Part shown: piece by piece, positions 53,614 through 63,839 of the stretch
Position numbering within the stretch: the stretch's first letter is position 1
How the letters are laid out: every line of letters starts with the position of its first letter
DNA from: Symsagittifera roscoffensis
Taxonomy: Eukaryota; Xenacoelomorpha; Acoela; Convolutidae
NCBI RefSeq assembly: GCF_963678635.1
Contig: NC_087069.1
Span: 20,248,660-20,312,659, forward strand
Direction: 5' to 3'
DNA length: 64,000 bases
Program-made: the position numbers and the translations under genes
Notes under the pieces: generated by a model
What the model saw: the letters and a program-made list of their open reading frames with translations, nothing else
Told to the model about the DNA's origin: nothing
Database searches by the model: none

Positions 53614-56600
53614 TGCGTTATCAGATGATCACATGTCTCCTCGGCCGAGGCTGTTTGGCACGGGACCGCTTCCGCTAACTTTGTGAAGTGATCTATTATA
53701 ACCAGTATTTGGTTATAACCCGACTCCGTCATGCAGATTTTCTGATGGTCTATCTGCACCACTTCATTGAATTCCGAACTCTCGACAGACTTGAGGGGAA
53801 ACTTCATCTTCCTTGGGTCTTTTACCTGAAGGCATGCTAGGCAGGCATTCACCCATCTCTCGCAAGCTTTTCTCATTCCCGGCCAATCAAACCTGTGAAG
53901 TATCCTTTGTTGTACTTTGTCTATCCCCTGGTGGCCCATCTGGTCGTGTGATCTGAAAAGCACCTCCGTCTGGTACAATTGTGGTAGTATGATGAGGTTG
54001 TGTTTGTGTAATATCTTTTCCTCATCTCTCCTCTTGCACGCTACCACCCCATCAGCTGTGTGATAAAGTAAGTCTTTCCTTTCTTTGTAGAACTGGCTCA
54101 AGATCTTGTAGCTGTCTTCCTCAAGTTCTCCCTTCTCCTTGACCCCCGACTGGATCCATTTGGAGAGGTTACTTGTCATTTTGTCATTCTTCTGGGCTCT
54201 TATTAGGTCTGACAGCCTATATCTCGCCTTGACATGCTCCTTTAGCGCCATGATCTGTCCATTCATCTCACCAGGGTTGTGGATGTCATCACTCAGCTTC
54301 ACGCATATCATCCTTTTCACGATTTTCATATCATCTTCTGGCACCAGATTCGTTCTGATGTTTGAGTTGCATGATAGTTCCCTGAATGGTTTTCTTGCCA
54401 CCGCAATTTTCTCAAGTTCCTCACCACCTCGCATCTCCTGTATGTCCATGTTGTATGTCCCTGAAGATGGATCCGTCTGTAACTCCCTGTCGTGGTGCCT
54501 TGTCTTCTCTTCCGCCAATATCATGCACAGACTGTCTTGGTTTTCGCTGCTCTCATCCGAGCCTTCATCCCATCCTTCACGCTCCCCGGACAATTTTCCT
54601 TCTCCGGTTCCATCTTCCGTGAACCTGGAACACTCCCCGGACTCTTGACCTAGTCCCAGGTGTTCAGTATCTTCTTTGAACGTCACTTTCTTTTTCCTAA
54701 CCTTGGTCTGCTCCAGAATGTCTTCGGGGATTTTGTCAACTAGTGACCGCACGACATCTTTGCTGTCAGTGACGCTTCCTCTTGATGAGTCAGTGTCGTT
54801 CACTGTTTCTTTTCTCCGAAGTATAGTGACTTCCGGTTCCTCTTGATCCTTCTTTTGGTTCACAGGCTTATCATCTGATAGTTTCTCGAGTAACCTCATT
54901 AAGTCATCATCTATCTGTGCGGTTCCTGCTCCTACCTGGTCGAGATCATAGCCTTTTGCCTTAAGTGTTTCCCTCACGATCTTCGACTTGAGTATTATCT
55001 CTATCGGGATCCTTCTGTTCTTCTTCAAGATCGTTTTTTCGAGAGGCTCTTTTGGTAATTCGGGATGATCTTCAATCGGTTTGCCTGATTTGTCCAGCCA
55101 TCTTGTGAGTGGAAGACTGTCGTATGTTTCCTTGTCCATGAAGGAGAAGCCCTCTTTGATTTCAGGCCTGTCTGCTTCTCTTTGTTCTTGTCTCTCGTAG
55201 AACTCCGTCTTCTTACTCAAGCTGTCGGCGTTTTGATGTTTATCCCGTGTTCTGTGCTCAATTATCATGTTGTATCCGTCCAAGCGAACTATCCACCTCC
55301 CAATATAGCTTTGGTCCATTGAGTACGTTTTCAGCCAGCTTAGTGCTCGGTTGTCGACTCGCAGCTTGAAGGGCTCACTGCCTAGGTATGCTCTGTATTT
55401 TTCGACAAAGGTGACCACAGCGAACATCTCTGCTTTCGGTGCTCCGTACTTCATTTCTGTGTCACTCAGGACTTTGCTCCCGTATGCTATAGGTCTCAAG
55501 ACTGTCTTCCCATTCCATTCTTGTTCTTGATGGAGAATCCCAGAAATCGCGACTACCGACGCATCTGTGTCCAGCACGTACATCCCCTTCTCAGTCGGCA
55601 TACCCAGTACTGGTGCCTCACATAGCTCTTTCTTTATTCTCTGGAATGACTCTTCTGCCGCGTTGTTCCACGTGAACTTCTTGCCCTTGTGTCTCATTAA
55701 TTGTTGCATCGGGTATACCTTGTCCGCATAGCCTTTGATGAATTCCCTATAAAAGTTAGCGAAACCCAGGAAGCTCATCAACTGGTGCTCTGTCTTCGGT
55801 GACTTCCAGGTTAGGACTGCTTCCACGGCGTCCGGATCAGGTCTGATGCCGTGCTTGTCTACCATCCTGCCCAAGTATTTTATTGAGTCCTTGAGTATCT
55901 CGCACTTTGATGGTTTACACTTTAGCCCCGATCTTTTCATGCACGCGAATACCTCGTCAAATCTCTCAATGTGGTCTTCTAGTGTTGGCGTTGCTATTAC
56001 CACGTCATCCACGTAGCACATTACCAGGTTGCCATACTTCTTCGTCACTCCTATCAGCGCGTGTGCCATCAACCGCTGAAACGTGGCTGTGGCATTGCAA
56101 AGTCCAAACGGCATCCGTTTCCATTGAAACAGACCCAACTCGCAGGCGAACCCTGTCTTGTCCCTGTCCTGCTTCCTTAATGGTACCTGCCAGAAGGCCG
56201 AACCTAAATCAAGAGTCGTAAAAAATTTTGCATCACCTAACTTCGAGAGGCTCTCATCAATTCTAGGTATGGGGTAGGCATCCTTCACCGTGACGGAGTT
56301 CAGGTATCGAAAGTCACAACAAAACCTCAACTGGTCGCCTTTCTTTTTGGCCATCACTACTCCACACGCCCACGGTGACTTGGATGGTTCTATCATGTCA
56401 TACTCTAGTAACGTCTCGATTTCTTTTCTACACGCGTCCGATTTGTGTGGGGTCATGCGCCTCGCCCCCTCCCTGTGTGGTACCGCGTTTTCCTCAAGTT
56501 CTATTTCATGCTCAACGAAATTACAACACCCGATATCCGCCTTATGCCTCGAAAAAACTTCCTCGTTCCGCTCTAGTACGTCCTTGATGGCTTCGAGCTG

Positions 56601-57287
56601 TTCATCTTTCAGTTTGCCCCTCAAATGTTCAATCTCCGGCAGAACCGGTTTATCAGTTTGCATTTCATCTAGTGTGGGTCGCTCTGGAAAGTTCGAACAG
56701 CTCGACAGCCCATCGTCCGTTTCTGACTTAAGTGATTTAATAAGACCTGAAGAATCTTTTGTTTTCTGCAATCGTCTCAAGATGCAAATTTTGTCCCTGT
56801 GATTGGGACAATCAACAACTTCATTTTGTTTTGAGTTCTCAATTGGTTCATATCGAGTTTTAACCGGTAAAGCATATCCCAGTTTCCTCCCTCTCTGTAT
56901 CGTGATCGGTATATCAAGGGTATTCAACAAGACACTGACGCAGAGACCGCTCTTCGTTATCGAGAATGATCTTCCTAAAACAGCAGCACTTTGACTATTA
57001 GGATTCGGAACTATACACACTTGCTTGTTGTCACTTAGTTCATTGTAATTTTTCATCCTCAAGCTTACGATTGCCGCTTCATTAGCTTTTAGCCTCACCC
57101 TCCTACTCAAGAATACCGGTGCTTTGTTTTCATTTGCCATTATTAAATTTACCGGTTTGATTGCGTACCTCCTATCCGGGTTCCGTATCCTGAACATTGC
57201 GTTATTTAGATCGAAATTCCTGATGAAGTCTCTGCCCAAAATGAATTGGTCAGATTCATCTAGGTTTTCTACCACGATAAAGCTCAT
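53379..57287 (-). CDS. Pol: protease end, reverse transcriptase, RNase H, integrase (1302 codons)
   Basis: Begins with the protease C-terminal strand (QFILGRDFI). RT spans about residues 255-440 with LGSAFWQVPL and the catalytic CYVDDVVIA (YVDD at 56004-56015). RNase H follows (VLDTDASVVAISG ... HQNADSLSK). A 300-residue acidic spacer precedes integrase, which has an HHCC zinc finger (RSHDQMGHQG ... CLACLQ) and a DDE core: Asp in VVQIDH (53748-53750), Asp in QSDNGKAF (53571-53573), Glu in LVERQNR (53463-53465). All catalytic residues are present. The frame ends TAG at 53379 inside the integrase core, where the overlapping frame at 53613-51637 continues. Translation would need a frameshift both at its start and at its end. 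Confidence 0.9.
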   Translation of the reverse strand: MSFIVVENLDESDQFILGRDFIRNFDLNNAMFRIRNPDRRYAIKPVNLIMANENKAPVFLSRRVRLKANEAAIVSLRMKNYNELSDNKQVCIVPNPNSQSAAVLGRSFSITKSGLCVSVLLNTLDIPITIQRGRKLGYALPVKTRYEPIENSKQNEVVDCPNHRDKICILRRLQKTKDSSGLIKSLKSETDDGLSSCSNFPERPTLDEMQTDKPVLPEIEHLRGKLKDEQLEAIKDVLERNEEVFSRHKADIGCCNFVEHEIELEENAVPHREGARRMTPHKSDACRKEIETLLEYDMIEPSKSPWACGVVMAKKKGDQLRFCCDFRYLNSVTVKDAYPIPRIDESLSKLGDAKFFTTLDLGSAFWQVPLRKQDRDKTGFACELGLFQWKRMPFGLCNATATFQRLMAHALIGVTKKYGNLVMCYVDDVVIATPTLEDHIERFDEVFACMKRSGLKCKPSKCEILKDSIKYLGRMVDKHGIRPDPDAVEAVLTWKSPKTEHQLMSFLGFANFYREFIKGYADKVYPMQQLMRHKGKKFTWNNAAEESFQRIKKELCEAPVLGMPTEKGMYVLDTDASVVAISGILHQEQEWNGKTVLRPIAYGSKVLSDTEMKYGAPKAEMFAVVTFVEKYRAYLGSEPFKLRVDNRALSWLKTYSMDQSYIGRWIVRLDGYNMIIEHRTRDKHQNADSLSKKTEFYERQEQREADRPEIKEGFSFMDKETYDSLPLTRWLDKSGKPIEDHPELPKEPLEKTILKKNRRIPIEIILKSKIVRETLKAKGYDLDQVGAGTAQIDDDLMRLLEKLSDDKPVNQKKDQEEPEVTILRRKETVNDTDSSRGSVTDSKDVVRSLVDKIPEDILEQTKVRKKKVTFKEDTEHLGLGQESGECSRFTEDGTGEGKLSGEREGWDEGSDESSENQDSLCMILAEEKTRHHDRELQTDPSSGTYNMDIQEMRGGEELEKIAVARKPFRELSCNSNIRTNLVPEDDMKIVKRMICVKLSDDIHNPGEMNGQIMALKEHVKARYRLSDLIRAQKNDKMTSNLSKWIQSGVKEKGELEEDSYKILSQFYKERKDLLYHTADGVVACKRRDEEKILHKHNLIILPQLYQTEVLFRSHDQMGHQGIDKVQQRILHRFDWPGMRKACERWVNACLACLQVKDPRKMKFPLKSVESSEFNEVVQIDHQKICMTESGYNQILVIIDHFTKLAEAVPCQTASAEETCDHLITHWISRCGCPMTFQSDNGKAFVGDLTKELMKRSHIAQAHSTTYHPQTNGLVERQNRTLVNMLRVYCSRYMTDWDKTCHR

Positions 57288-57785
57288 CCACAGGTTACGT
57301 TCCCCAAATTGAGGGCTATTATCGGCGTCCTGCCCAGCACCCGAAGGGCCCCTTTGTTTGCAGCTGACAGCCGTATTCTCGAGTCTATCAAGTCACCTTT
57401 GTCAAAGCCCATCCTTTCCCAAGTTTTGATTGGTATGACGCTCAAGACTGCTCCCGTGTCAAGCAACCCACGCAACTGAGTCTTCTTGCCACTATATGTT
57501 AATCCCATCTATATTTAGCATCACTTCGTGTGGACCATAAGCTTCAGTATATCTGCTATCAACACGTACCGACTTGCTGCCCCCTCTCGTGAGTAGTGCT
57601 CTCAGTGCTCTAGAAGTCGTTTGTGGGCTTATACCACTCAAGTAGTCTGCATACACGTCAATGTGCATTATTGTCTGGTCGCTCGGCTCGCTCAAGTTTC
57701 TGGTTACCTCGTGGCCGCCCACTGTGATTATCGACATTATTCTTGCCCCGATTTTCGATATGCCAAAAGGCTTACCTGTCACCAT
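57284..57785 (-). pseudogene. Pol N-terminal linker and aspartic protease, frame-broken
   Basis: From 57785 the gag frame continues past the gag stop through SIITVGGHEV to a TAG at 57492. A second frame (57508-57284) holds the retropepsin active site LLDTGAVLSVIP (Asp codon 57458-57460). The protease end then lies back in the first frame, in the pol ORF starting at 57287; its ATG overlaps the TGA of this frame as ATGA. Two opposite one-base shifts thus bracket about 75 codons of protease. This is either mutation of this copy or recoding; the pairing suggests compensating indels. Confidence 0.75.
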
Positions 57786-57848
57786 TTTTACAGTGTTACA
57801 ATTCCCGGTCTTTGTTGAGCCTGGTACAGCCTCTGGTGTTGGGTTCGA

Positions 57849-60266
57849 TCAAGTTAATGCTTCGTTAAAATTCTGTTTTTCGATCTCTAGCTTTAGTCGT
57901 TGCTCTATTTCTTTCGCAGCCAGATCCTGTTTCACTTTGGCAATTGCTTCCGTCGCCGCTTTCTCATAATTTATCTCTAGAGAGTTCCCGGCCGCAGATT
58001 CTATCGCACCATAAACATGTGTTACAGCTTTCACTGTCTTCGTCGGCAATTCCGTGCTCGATGCTCCTAAGTTCCTAGATTCAAACTCGTTTTGCCTGCT
58101 CCGTTGGTTCTGCACCGCCGCTAATGCCAACTTATGTTTGGGATGACTCTGGTCCTTGACCGCTTCCCAGAACAAGGGACAATCCATTCTGAAGTGCCCC
58201 TCTTGGTTACAGAAGAAGCATCTCGCACCTACCCTGACGATTAAGCCGTTATAGTACTCGTGTTCCTCCATTTGGCTCATGTCTTCCTCATCCGGTGCGT
58301 ATCCTAGACTCTTCATGCCTTGTTTGTATGTTGTGCAGTCAGCCACGTGATGATCCGCCGACCCACAGTTCGCACATGATCTGCGTTTGTCCATGTCGTC
58401 TCTGGGCTTGTACCATGATGACCTCTGGGGTTGGCTTCCCCCTTGCGTGTTCCTGTTTTCTGAACATGAGTATTTCTTGGGCTTCATCAGCATGTATTCC
58501 CTTGATTTCTGTCTCATTTCTTCTGGGGTTGGTGCGCTGTCTTTCGACAATGTGTAGTATGTTGCTAACATCGTCCTTAAGTCGTCACTTTTTACCCCAT
58601 CAATGAACTTCGAGGCAATGCTAAAGATTCTTCTGTTTGTCGACTCCTCTGGGTCACTCCTTCTTCTCAAGCTCTCGAGATCATCTAGGAACCGATCTAT
58701 CGACTCGTCGTCCCTCTACCTTCTCTTTTCAAATCGCATCATCGCTTGGTGACCCTTCATGCCTGACCCGAATCGATTCAGCAATATCTCGAAGATCTTG
58801 TCCGCGGTATCGCGTTCTTCTTCTTTCTTTGCGACCACGCATTTTAATGCCGTGCCTTCTAAGTTGCTGAGTATGGCTGTGCATGCTTGTCTTTCATCAT
58901 TTAAGTTGTCTTGCTCTAGGTGTAATCTCATCACTTCCACCCAAGTGTCGATGCATCCATCGGAGTCGTCTTTGAATTCCTTTGGCTTCTTGAAAGTTTT
59001 TCTTGATTTTCAGTCTCTCCTATCGCTCGAGTCAGTGTTCCTCGTGGCGAAGGCCTCGAGAGTCCTGTTCATCATCTCCCAAGTGCTTGCCCACGTCATG
59101 GCATCCGGACCCGCGTTGCTGCTAGCTGTTGAGTCCCCCGGACCACTCGTTGTGTTTGATGTCCCATTTTTCATGATTGTTTTAGCAACCGTTGGTGCTA
59201 TGCTTACCGCATCCCGGTTTAAAGGCAACGGTGTCGATTGCCGTTTGTTCCTTTGTGGTTCCACAAAGTCCACTCTGGTGCCTTGCGTGCGATCCGCTGC
59301 CGGTCTTTCTTGTGAGGTAGAATTTCTCAAGATTGCATCCAATTTCGCCTGTATTGCAAACGAACTTTCGGCCTGACTCCTGTTCATTATGTCCATTCTC
59401 TTTTCCAGGCTACCTAATTGGCTGTCGACATCATCATATCGGTTTTTCAACTGTTGCATATCTTTTTTGATGTTCTAATCTCGTTCTTCATTGGTGGCAT
59501 CCACCTTGTCCGACATCTGCTGGAGTCTCTCGTCTGTCGCCTTAGCCAGGTTAAAATAACTATCCAGATACTCGTGTTTGTTGTACTTCAACTCTTTCTT
59601 TATTAAGTCTCTATCTTCCTCACTGTACTTCAGTTTCTTGTCGATCTGATTTAGTTTTGTCATCAGGTCTCCAAGCTCAAGGGTAGCTGTTTCATGATCA
59701 GCCGTTATCTTGTTTCCGGCTGTCGCTTCCTTTCTGGCTTTTTCTTCCTTTGGGTCGGCTTCTGTCGCCTTCGTGCTCACTGTCCCAAATGTTCGTGCTC
59801 TTCCAGTCTGTGATTCCTCGGCCGTGTTGTCTTTCGATTTCATTCCGACCATCATCGCCAACTTTTCTGTAAAAGATGTCCTCTTTACTTGAGAGTCATC
59901 TTTCACCGTTTCTCGGGTATTGCCTGTTGTGTCTTCCAACGCGTCTATCGGCGAAAACTCCACGGTTTTTGGATTTTGATCTTCCATATGGGGCATCGGT
60001 GTGGATTCCGTTGTCTTTTTCTCCACTTCATCTACGCTCTGGTCTGGTGTCTCTAGGTCGATTTCGATTGTGGGCTCCACCTGTTTTTCCCTCGCATCTT
60101 CTCGCGTCTTGCTCTCGGTGCCACTCCTCGTGCTGACCATGCTAACTGAAAAGTTATTATTTGTTTTGCCTGGGCCCCTTGATGTCATTCCACGCAGCGA
60201 CGAGTTATATTTCGTGTTTGATCCACTTGACCTTTTTTCAAGCACCGGTACCCTACTCCGTCTCAT
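57849..60266 (-). pseudogene. Gag polyprotein, interrupted by in-frame stops
   Basis: A single frame from ATG at 60266 to TGA at 57849, with in-frame stops at 59475 (TAG), 59010 (TGA) and 58716 (TAG). The first third is charged and coiled-coil-rich (LNQIDKKLKYSEEDRDLIKK). The middle is capsid-like (VEVMRLHLEQDN ... AILSNLEGTALKCVV ... FEILLNRFGSG). The end carries two CX2CX4HX4C zinc knuckles, CANCGSADHHVADC and CFFCNQEGHFRMDC. The terminal TGA at the gag/pol border is in frame with pol sequence (57785-57492), which could be a readthrough site as in some retroviruses. The three internal stops look like damage. Confidence 0.85.
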
Positions 60267-60599
60267 TATTTCTATTTACAATTGCTCTTATTTACAATAT
60301 TATTTTATACTCAATTCTATTCTAAGAATAAAAAATTCTGTGGAAACAAATTCTTAAAAGAAAAGATACAACGTGATAAAAACCTTGTTCCAGTTCTCTA
60401 AAATCTTCGAGTAACTTTCTTTATTTGTGGTCCCAACCGTACCGGGTTCCAATTAGTCTTGTTCTGTCTTAACCCTGTCTTAAAACAACTAGTTGTAATT
60501 TTAGTTCAATTTTTATACTGTCCTAAGACTTCCAGTTACCGTCCCTACTCTTCTTTGTACCGTCCCAGGCTTCCTTTTAAAGTCCCAAGACTGTTCGGT
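60267..60599 (-). other. 3' part of the element leader
   Basis: Leader sequence between the gag ATG and the minisatellite. No open frame of note. Confidence 0.5.
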
Positions 60600-61290
60600 A
60601 ATGTCAGTGTCCCAAGACCCCTGACCTGAGAGTAGTGTCCCAAGGCTAGTGTCCCAAGACTACTGTCCCAAGACTACTGTCCCAAGGCTAGTGTCCCAAG
60701 ACTACTGTCCCAAGGCTAGTGTCCCAAGGATAGTGTCCCAAGACTACTGTCCCAAGGCTAGTGTCCCAAGACTACTGTCCCAAGGCTAGTGTCCCAAGGC
60801 TAGTGTCCCAAGACTACTGTCCCAAGGCTAGTGTCCCAAGACTACTGTCCCAAGGCTAGTGTCCCAAGATTACTGTCCCAAGGCCAGTGTCCCAAGGCTA
60901 GTGTCCCAAGACTACTGTCCCAAGGCTAGTGTCCCAAGGCTAGTGTCCCAAGACTACTGTCCCAAGGCTAGTGTCCCAAGACTACTGTCCCAAGGCTAGT
61001 GTCCCAAGACCCTTGTCCCAAGACCCTGTCCCAAGACCCTTGTCCCAAGACCGTTGTCCCAAGACCACTGTCCCAAGACCACTGTCCCAAGACCCTGTCC
61101 CAAGACCCTTGTCCCAAGACCACTGTCTCAAGACCACTGTCCCAAGACCACTGTCCCAAGACCCTGTCCCAAGACCCTTGCCCCAAGACCACTGTCCCAA
61201 GACCACTGTCCCAAGACTATATCAAGACTGTTCTGGTCCAACACTGTCCCAGGACTTCTTTGGCACTGTCCCAAGACTGTTGACAAGTGT
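60600..61290. repeat. Minisatellite of 12-14-bp units in the giant element's leader
   Basis: Dozens of units of the form GTCCCAAGACTACT and GTCCCAAGGCTA(GT), then GTCCCAAGACC(ACT/CTT) variants. The two halves use different variants, showing local spread of each. The open frames on both strands (for example 60971-61294) are products of the repeat and not genes. The array is missing from the deleted copy. Confidence 0.95.
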
Positions 61291-62150
61291 CTGAGCGGTG
61301 GGACCTCTCTCTTCTTCGTTATGGGGACTTCTTGATTCACTGTACCTTGTACCACCACTCAAGCTCTAGTAAAATTTTCCCAAAAACCCTCTCTTAAAAG
61401 CCAAATGCTGACCCCCCTTTTTCTTATTTCTTTTTAGTTACCTCTATTTCAATGTTCCAAGCAACTTGAGACCAAAACCTGTGCGCAGATATCTTGTGAT
61501 CACCTGTTCGTATAAAAACTAAACACAAATCCTCCCCAAAATGCAACAAAAAATCCAAGCTAGAAAAAGTAATAAAAACAGGAAAATGAGCCCACCTGAA
61601 ATTCAAAGGTGACCAATGTCTACCTTTCGTCGAAAAAATTGTCTGGTACCTAATCGCCACGCGTTTTCCTCCCCCCACTAGCGATCTTATGGGGTATCGC
61701 AAAAGCTGTCTATATCCGGTCCCCCCCTACCAATCCAACCAGCGTACCAGTCTTAACTCGAGTTAAATTTTGGATATCCACCTGTTATTACCAACGCGTG
61801 TTTATGTCTAATGTAACTAAGTCAACGATGTCGACTAATTAGTTACTCTAATTTTCACCCTTTTTTACAATTTACAGCCACCAACCTCTAACTTAACCAG
61901 CCCCCCTTCTAACCTCCCCCCTTCTTAGCCCCCCTTCTTAAGCCTAAAATTACCTTAAGCGCCGGGTGCTAAACCTCTCAAGAGAAAACCGCAGACCTGT
62001 CTCCAGGCCTGCTCAAGTAAAAACGTTTCTCAAAACCGGGGGATATCGCTTATCCAATTTTACACTTATTTCCTATAATGTAATGTGAATTGTAACGATA
62101 CCCGTTCTGCCCAACTTGAGAACTCGAGAACTGTCAAATCCTTCTTTGCT
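61291..62150 (-). other. Leader of the giant element, C-rich on the plus strand
   Basis: Non-coding leader. Around 61900-61940 the plus strand has three C runs of about six separated by 8-9 nt, so the element RNA has G runs at regular spacing. Otherwise no feature is seen. Confidence 0.45.
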
Positions 62151-62365
62151 GCTTTCCCACTCGACTGATCACCTGTTCCAGTTCAGTCTCCTATTGGTTC
62201 AGCTCAAGTGTTCCTGAACCAGTTTCCCACTCGGCCGGTCACCTGTTCCAGTCGAGTCTCCTATTGGTTCAGATCAAGTGCTCCTGAACAACCTTCCCAC
62301 TCGGCTGGTCACCTCTTCCAGTCAAGTCTCCTTGTTGTCCAGCTGAGTTCCAAGCTACCTGAAAA
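62151..62365. repeat. Three tandem units of about 71 bp in the leader
   Basis: Each unit runs 'ttcccactcg.c.ggtcacct.ttccagt..agtctcc' followed, in the first two, by 'tattggttcag.tcaagtg'. Starts are near 62153, 62224 and 62296. The third is more diverged at its end. Confidence 0.85.
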
Positions 62366-62810
62366 CCCTTGACAACGCCCCACACTCGGGCACTTTATTA
62401 AGGTTACTGGGTTAAATTACTAGGTTGATCGAAACGATCGAACTTGTAAAACAGTATGGGTATACTATTTAATTAATATAAAGGTTTGATCCAACTAATC
62501 TGGTGTCAAAGTCACTGTCTTTTTTCGTTTTATGGTTTTTGTTCCTTTTTCTATTCTTTTTTGGTTTTTGTTTTGCTTTTTGTCTTTTTGCTCGTGTTTT
62601 TGTCCCCCTAGTTGCCCCCCTTTACTCGGTTAGCTAAGCCTCGTTCGGAGAGCGTACCAGGAAATTTTCTCGAGTTTTCTTAAAAAGCTATCACGGTACA
62701 ACCGGAAGGTTTGCACGTTCCTGTCGAACCGTACCACCGGTACTCTAGAATGGGCATTCAGCCCGAAGCTGTCTCAAGTGGGTTTGACTCCGTAGTCTTG
62801 ATGTCGTAAA

Positions 62811-62825
62811 CACCCAGGAGCGCCA
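62811..62825 (-). promoter_or_regulatory. Primer-binding site of the giant element
   Basis: Element-sense TGGCGCTCCTGGGTG lies 11 nt downstream of LTR C, where a tRNA primer would anneal. The 58-bp block 62779-62836 around it is conserved in the deleted copy at 40867-40924. I did not assign the tRNA species. Confidence 0.55.
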
Positions 62826-62836
62826 TAAAAACACTA

Positions 62837-63742
62837 TGTAACATTCGTCTACTGCATTCACACATGAGGCTTAAGAGAAATAGGCCCTATAACCATTGGC
62901 TCAAGAGTCAGGGACACTATCTCTTGTGTTTTTCTACCTCAAATCAGTCGGAGCCAATTCGGTTCGTTGGTGACATGAGACTACGACCCGTTACAGCTTA
63001 AAGGCTACTACTAAAATACCCCCCCCCACTCTAGAATTAAGAACGTCCTCATACTTAGGTCTCTAGATACCCAAAACACATGAACGCCGTTAAAAACCGG
63101 GTCGGAACAATCCGTTAAGTTACTTTTTATTAGACAGTGGAACTTTGATCCATTTCAGATGGATCAACCTAAAACTCGCCTTACCTCAACATAACAATTA
63201 TAAAACACACTCTAGAAATTTAAATTAGTACTCACATTGTAGCACGCTCAAGAACCAGGAAGTAAATAAGTCGGTGAGCAACTCAAGAGTCAATAAAGTA
63301 ACTAAAAAGAGTTCAATGTTTGTCAGTTTTAATAACAAGAACAAGTTTGTACTCTAGACTGTAAGTTCTCGTGAACCATTGGGACACTCTAGCTGTCCAC
63401 CTTTCCACCGAAGGTTCACTCTAGTCCAGTTTAGAATAATACTCCAATCACAACAATCCAGTTCGTGGGAATGCTCTCGTCTCTGTTTTAGATGGGACAG
63501 CTCTACTCTAGATTATTATTGCTACTGAAATTGCGAATAGCAATTTCCCACTGATTTTTCTAGCAACTTTCCCGCGATTGTTACTCGATTGTTCTGACTT
63601 CTTTTTTCTGATTTTCAGTTATCGCGAGAAAATCGTGCATGACAGGTTCCATTCGAAATTTTGAAAAATTAAATTTCACTCCAAAATTAAGTGTTTTCTG
63701 CTTCTCTCAAGGTCAAACTTCCAAATATGACCGACTGGCACA
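62837..63742 (-). repeat. LTR C (906 bp), 5' LTR of the giant element
   Basis: TGTAACATTC ... CTGGCACA on the plus strand. It differs from LTR B by a handful of substitutions and a one-base change in a C run. The 9-bp inverted repeat is at 63145-63167. The sequence after 63742 (ttttagcttcc) is unrelated to that beside LTR A, and no clean target-site duplication pairs with 38696-38700. Confidence 0.93.
63145..63167. promoter_or_regulatory. 9-bp inverted repeat in LTR (also at 39012 and 41232)
   Basis: TTGATCCAT-TTCAG-ATGGATCAA is a perfect 9-bp inverted repeat with a 5-nt spacer, present unchanged in all three LTRs. It lies about 30 bp upstream, in element sense, of the AATAAA. It could be a protein-binding palindrome or an RNA hairpin near the polyadenylation site; nothing in the sequence decides between them. 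Confidence 0.5.
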
Positions 63743-63839
63743 TTTTAGCTTCCCTGCCATGCCCTGAATTGAATTTAATTAACATCCGAATTCATTCTAC
63801 TAAGATGAGAAGCTAGGAGTTGGGGAAAGGGTTGATCCA
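63743..63839. other. Flank of the giant element
   Basis: Unrecognised sequence of about 100 bp between LTR C and an older LTR relic. Confidence 0.4.

Larger units (their letters stand above)
40925..63742 (-). mobile_element. Giant Ty3/gypsy-type LTR retrotransposon, 22.8 kb
   Basis: In element order: LTR C (63742-62837), primer-binding site, a 2.5-kb leader with tandem repeats, gag (60266-57849), protease/RT/RNase H/integrase with a macro-like tail (57785 to about 51637), an ORF3 region (51135-42257) in the env position, 3' non-coding tail, polypurine tract and LTR B. Usual gypsy elements are about 5-8 kb, so this is three to four times larger, with about 9 kb of extra coding sequence. LTRs B and C differ at only a few sites, so the insertion or last gene-conversion event is recent. 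The gag-pol frames contain several breaks, so this copy is probably not autonomous as it stands. Confidence 0.9.

Noticed and set aside
58700..60270. Use of a variant genetic code to explain TAG/TGA in gag
   Set aside because: Both TAG and TGA terminate other frames here (TGA ends the protease, Smaug and SRA1-like genes), and the breaks are clustered in one element. Mutation is simpler.
60968..61358. Several open frames on both strands encoding repeats such as CPKTTVPRPLSQD or WDSGLGTVVLGQ
   Set aside because: They are forced by the 12-14-bp minisatellite, which has few stops in any frame; no start context or domain.
38701..63742. A standard 4-5-bp target-site duplication around the array
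   Set aside because: Sequences beside LTR A (..aacttt) and LTR C (ttttag..) share only T runs; no convincing duplication.
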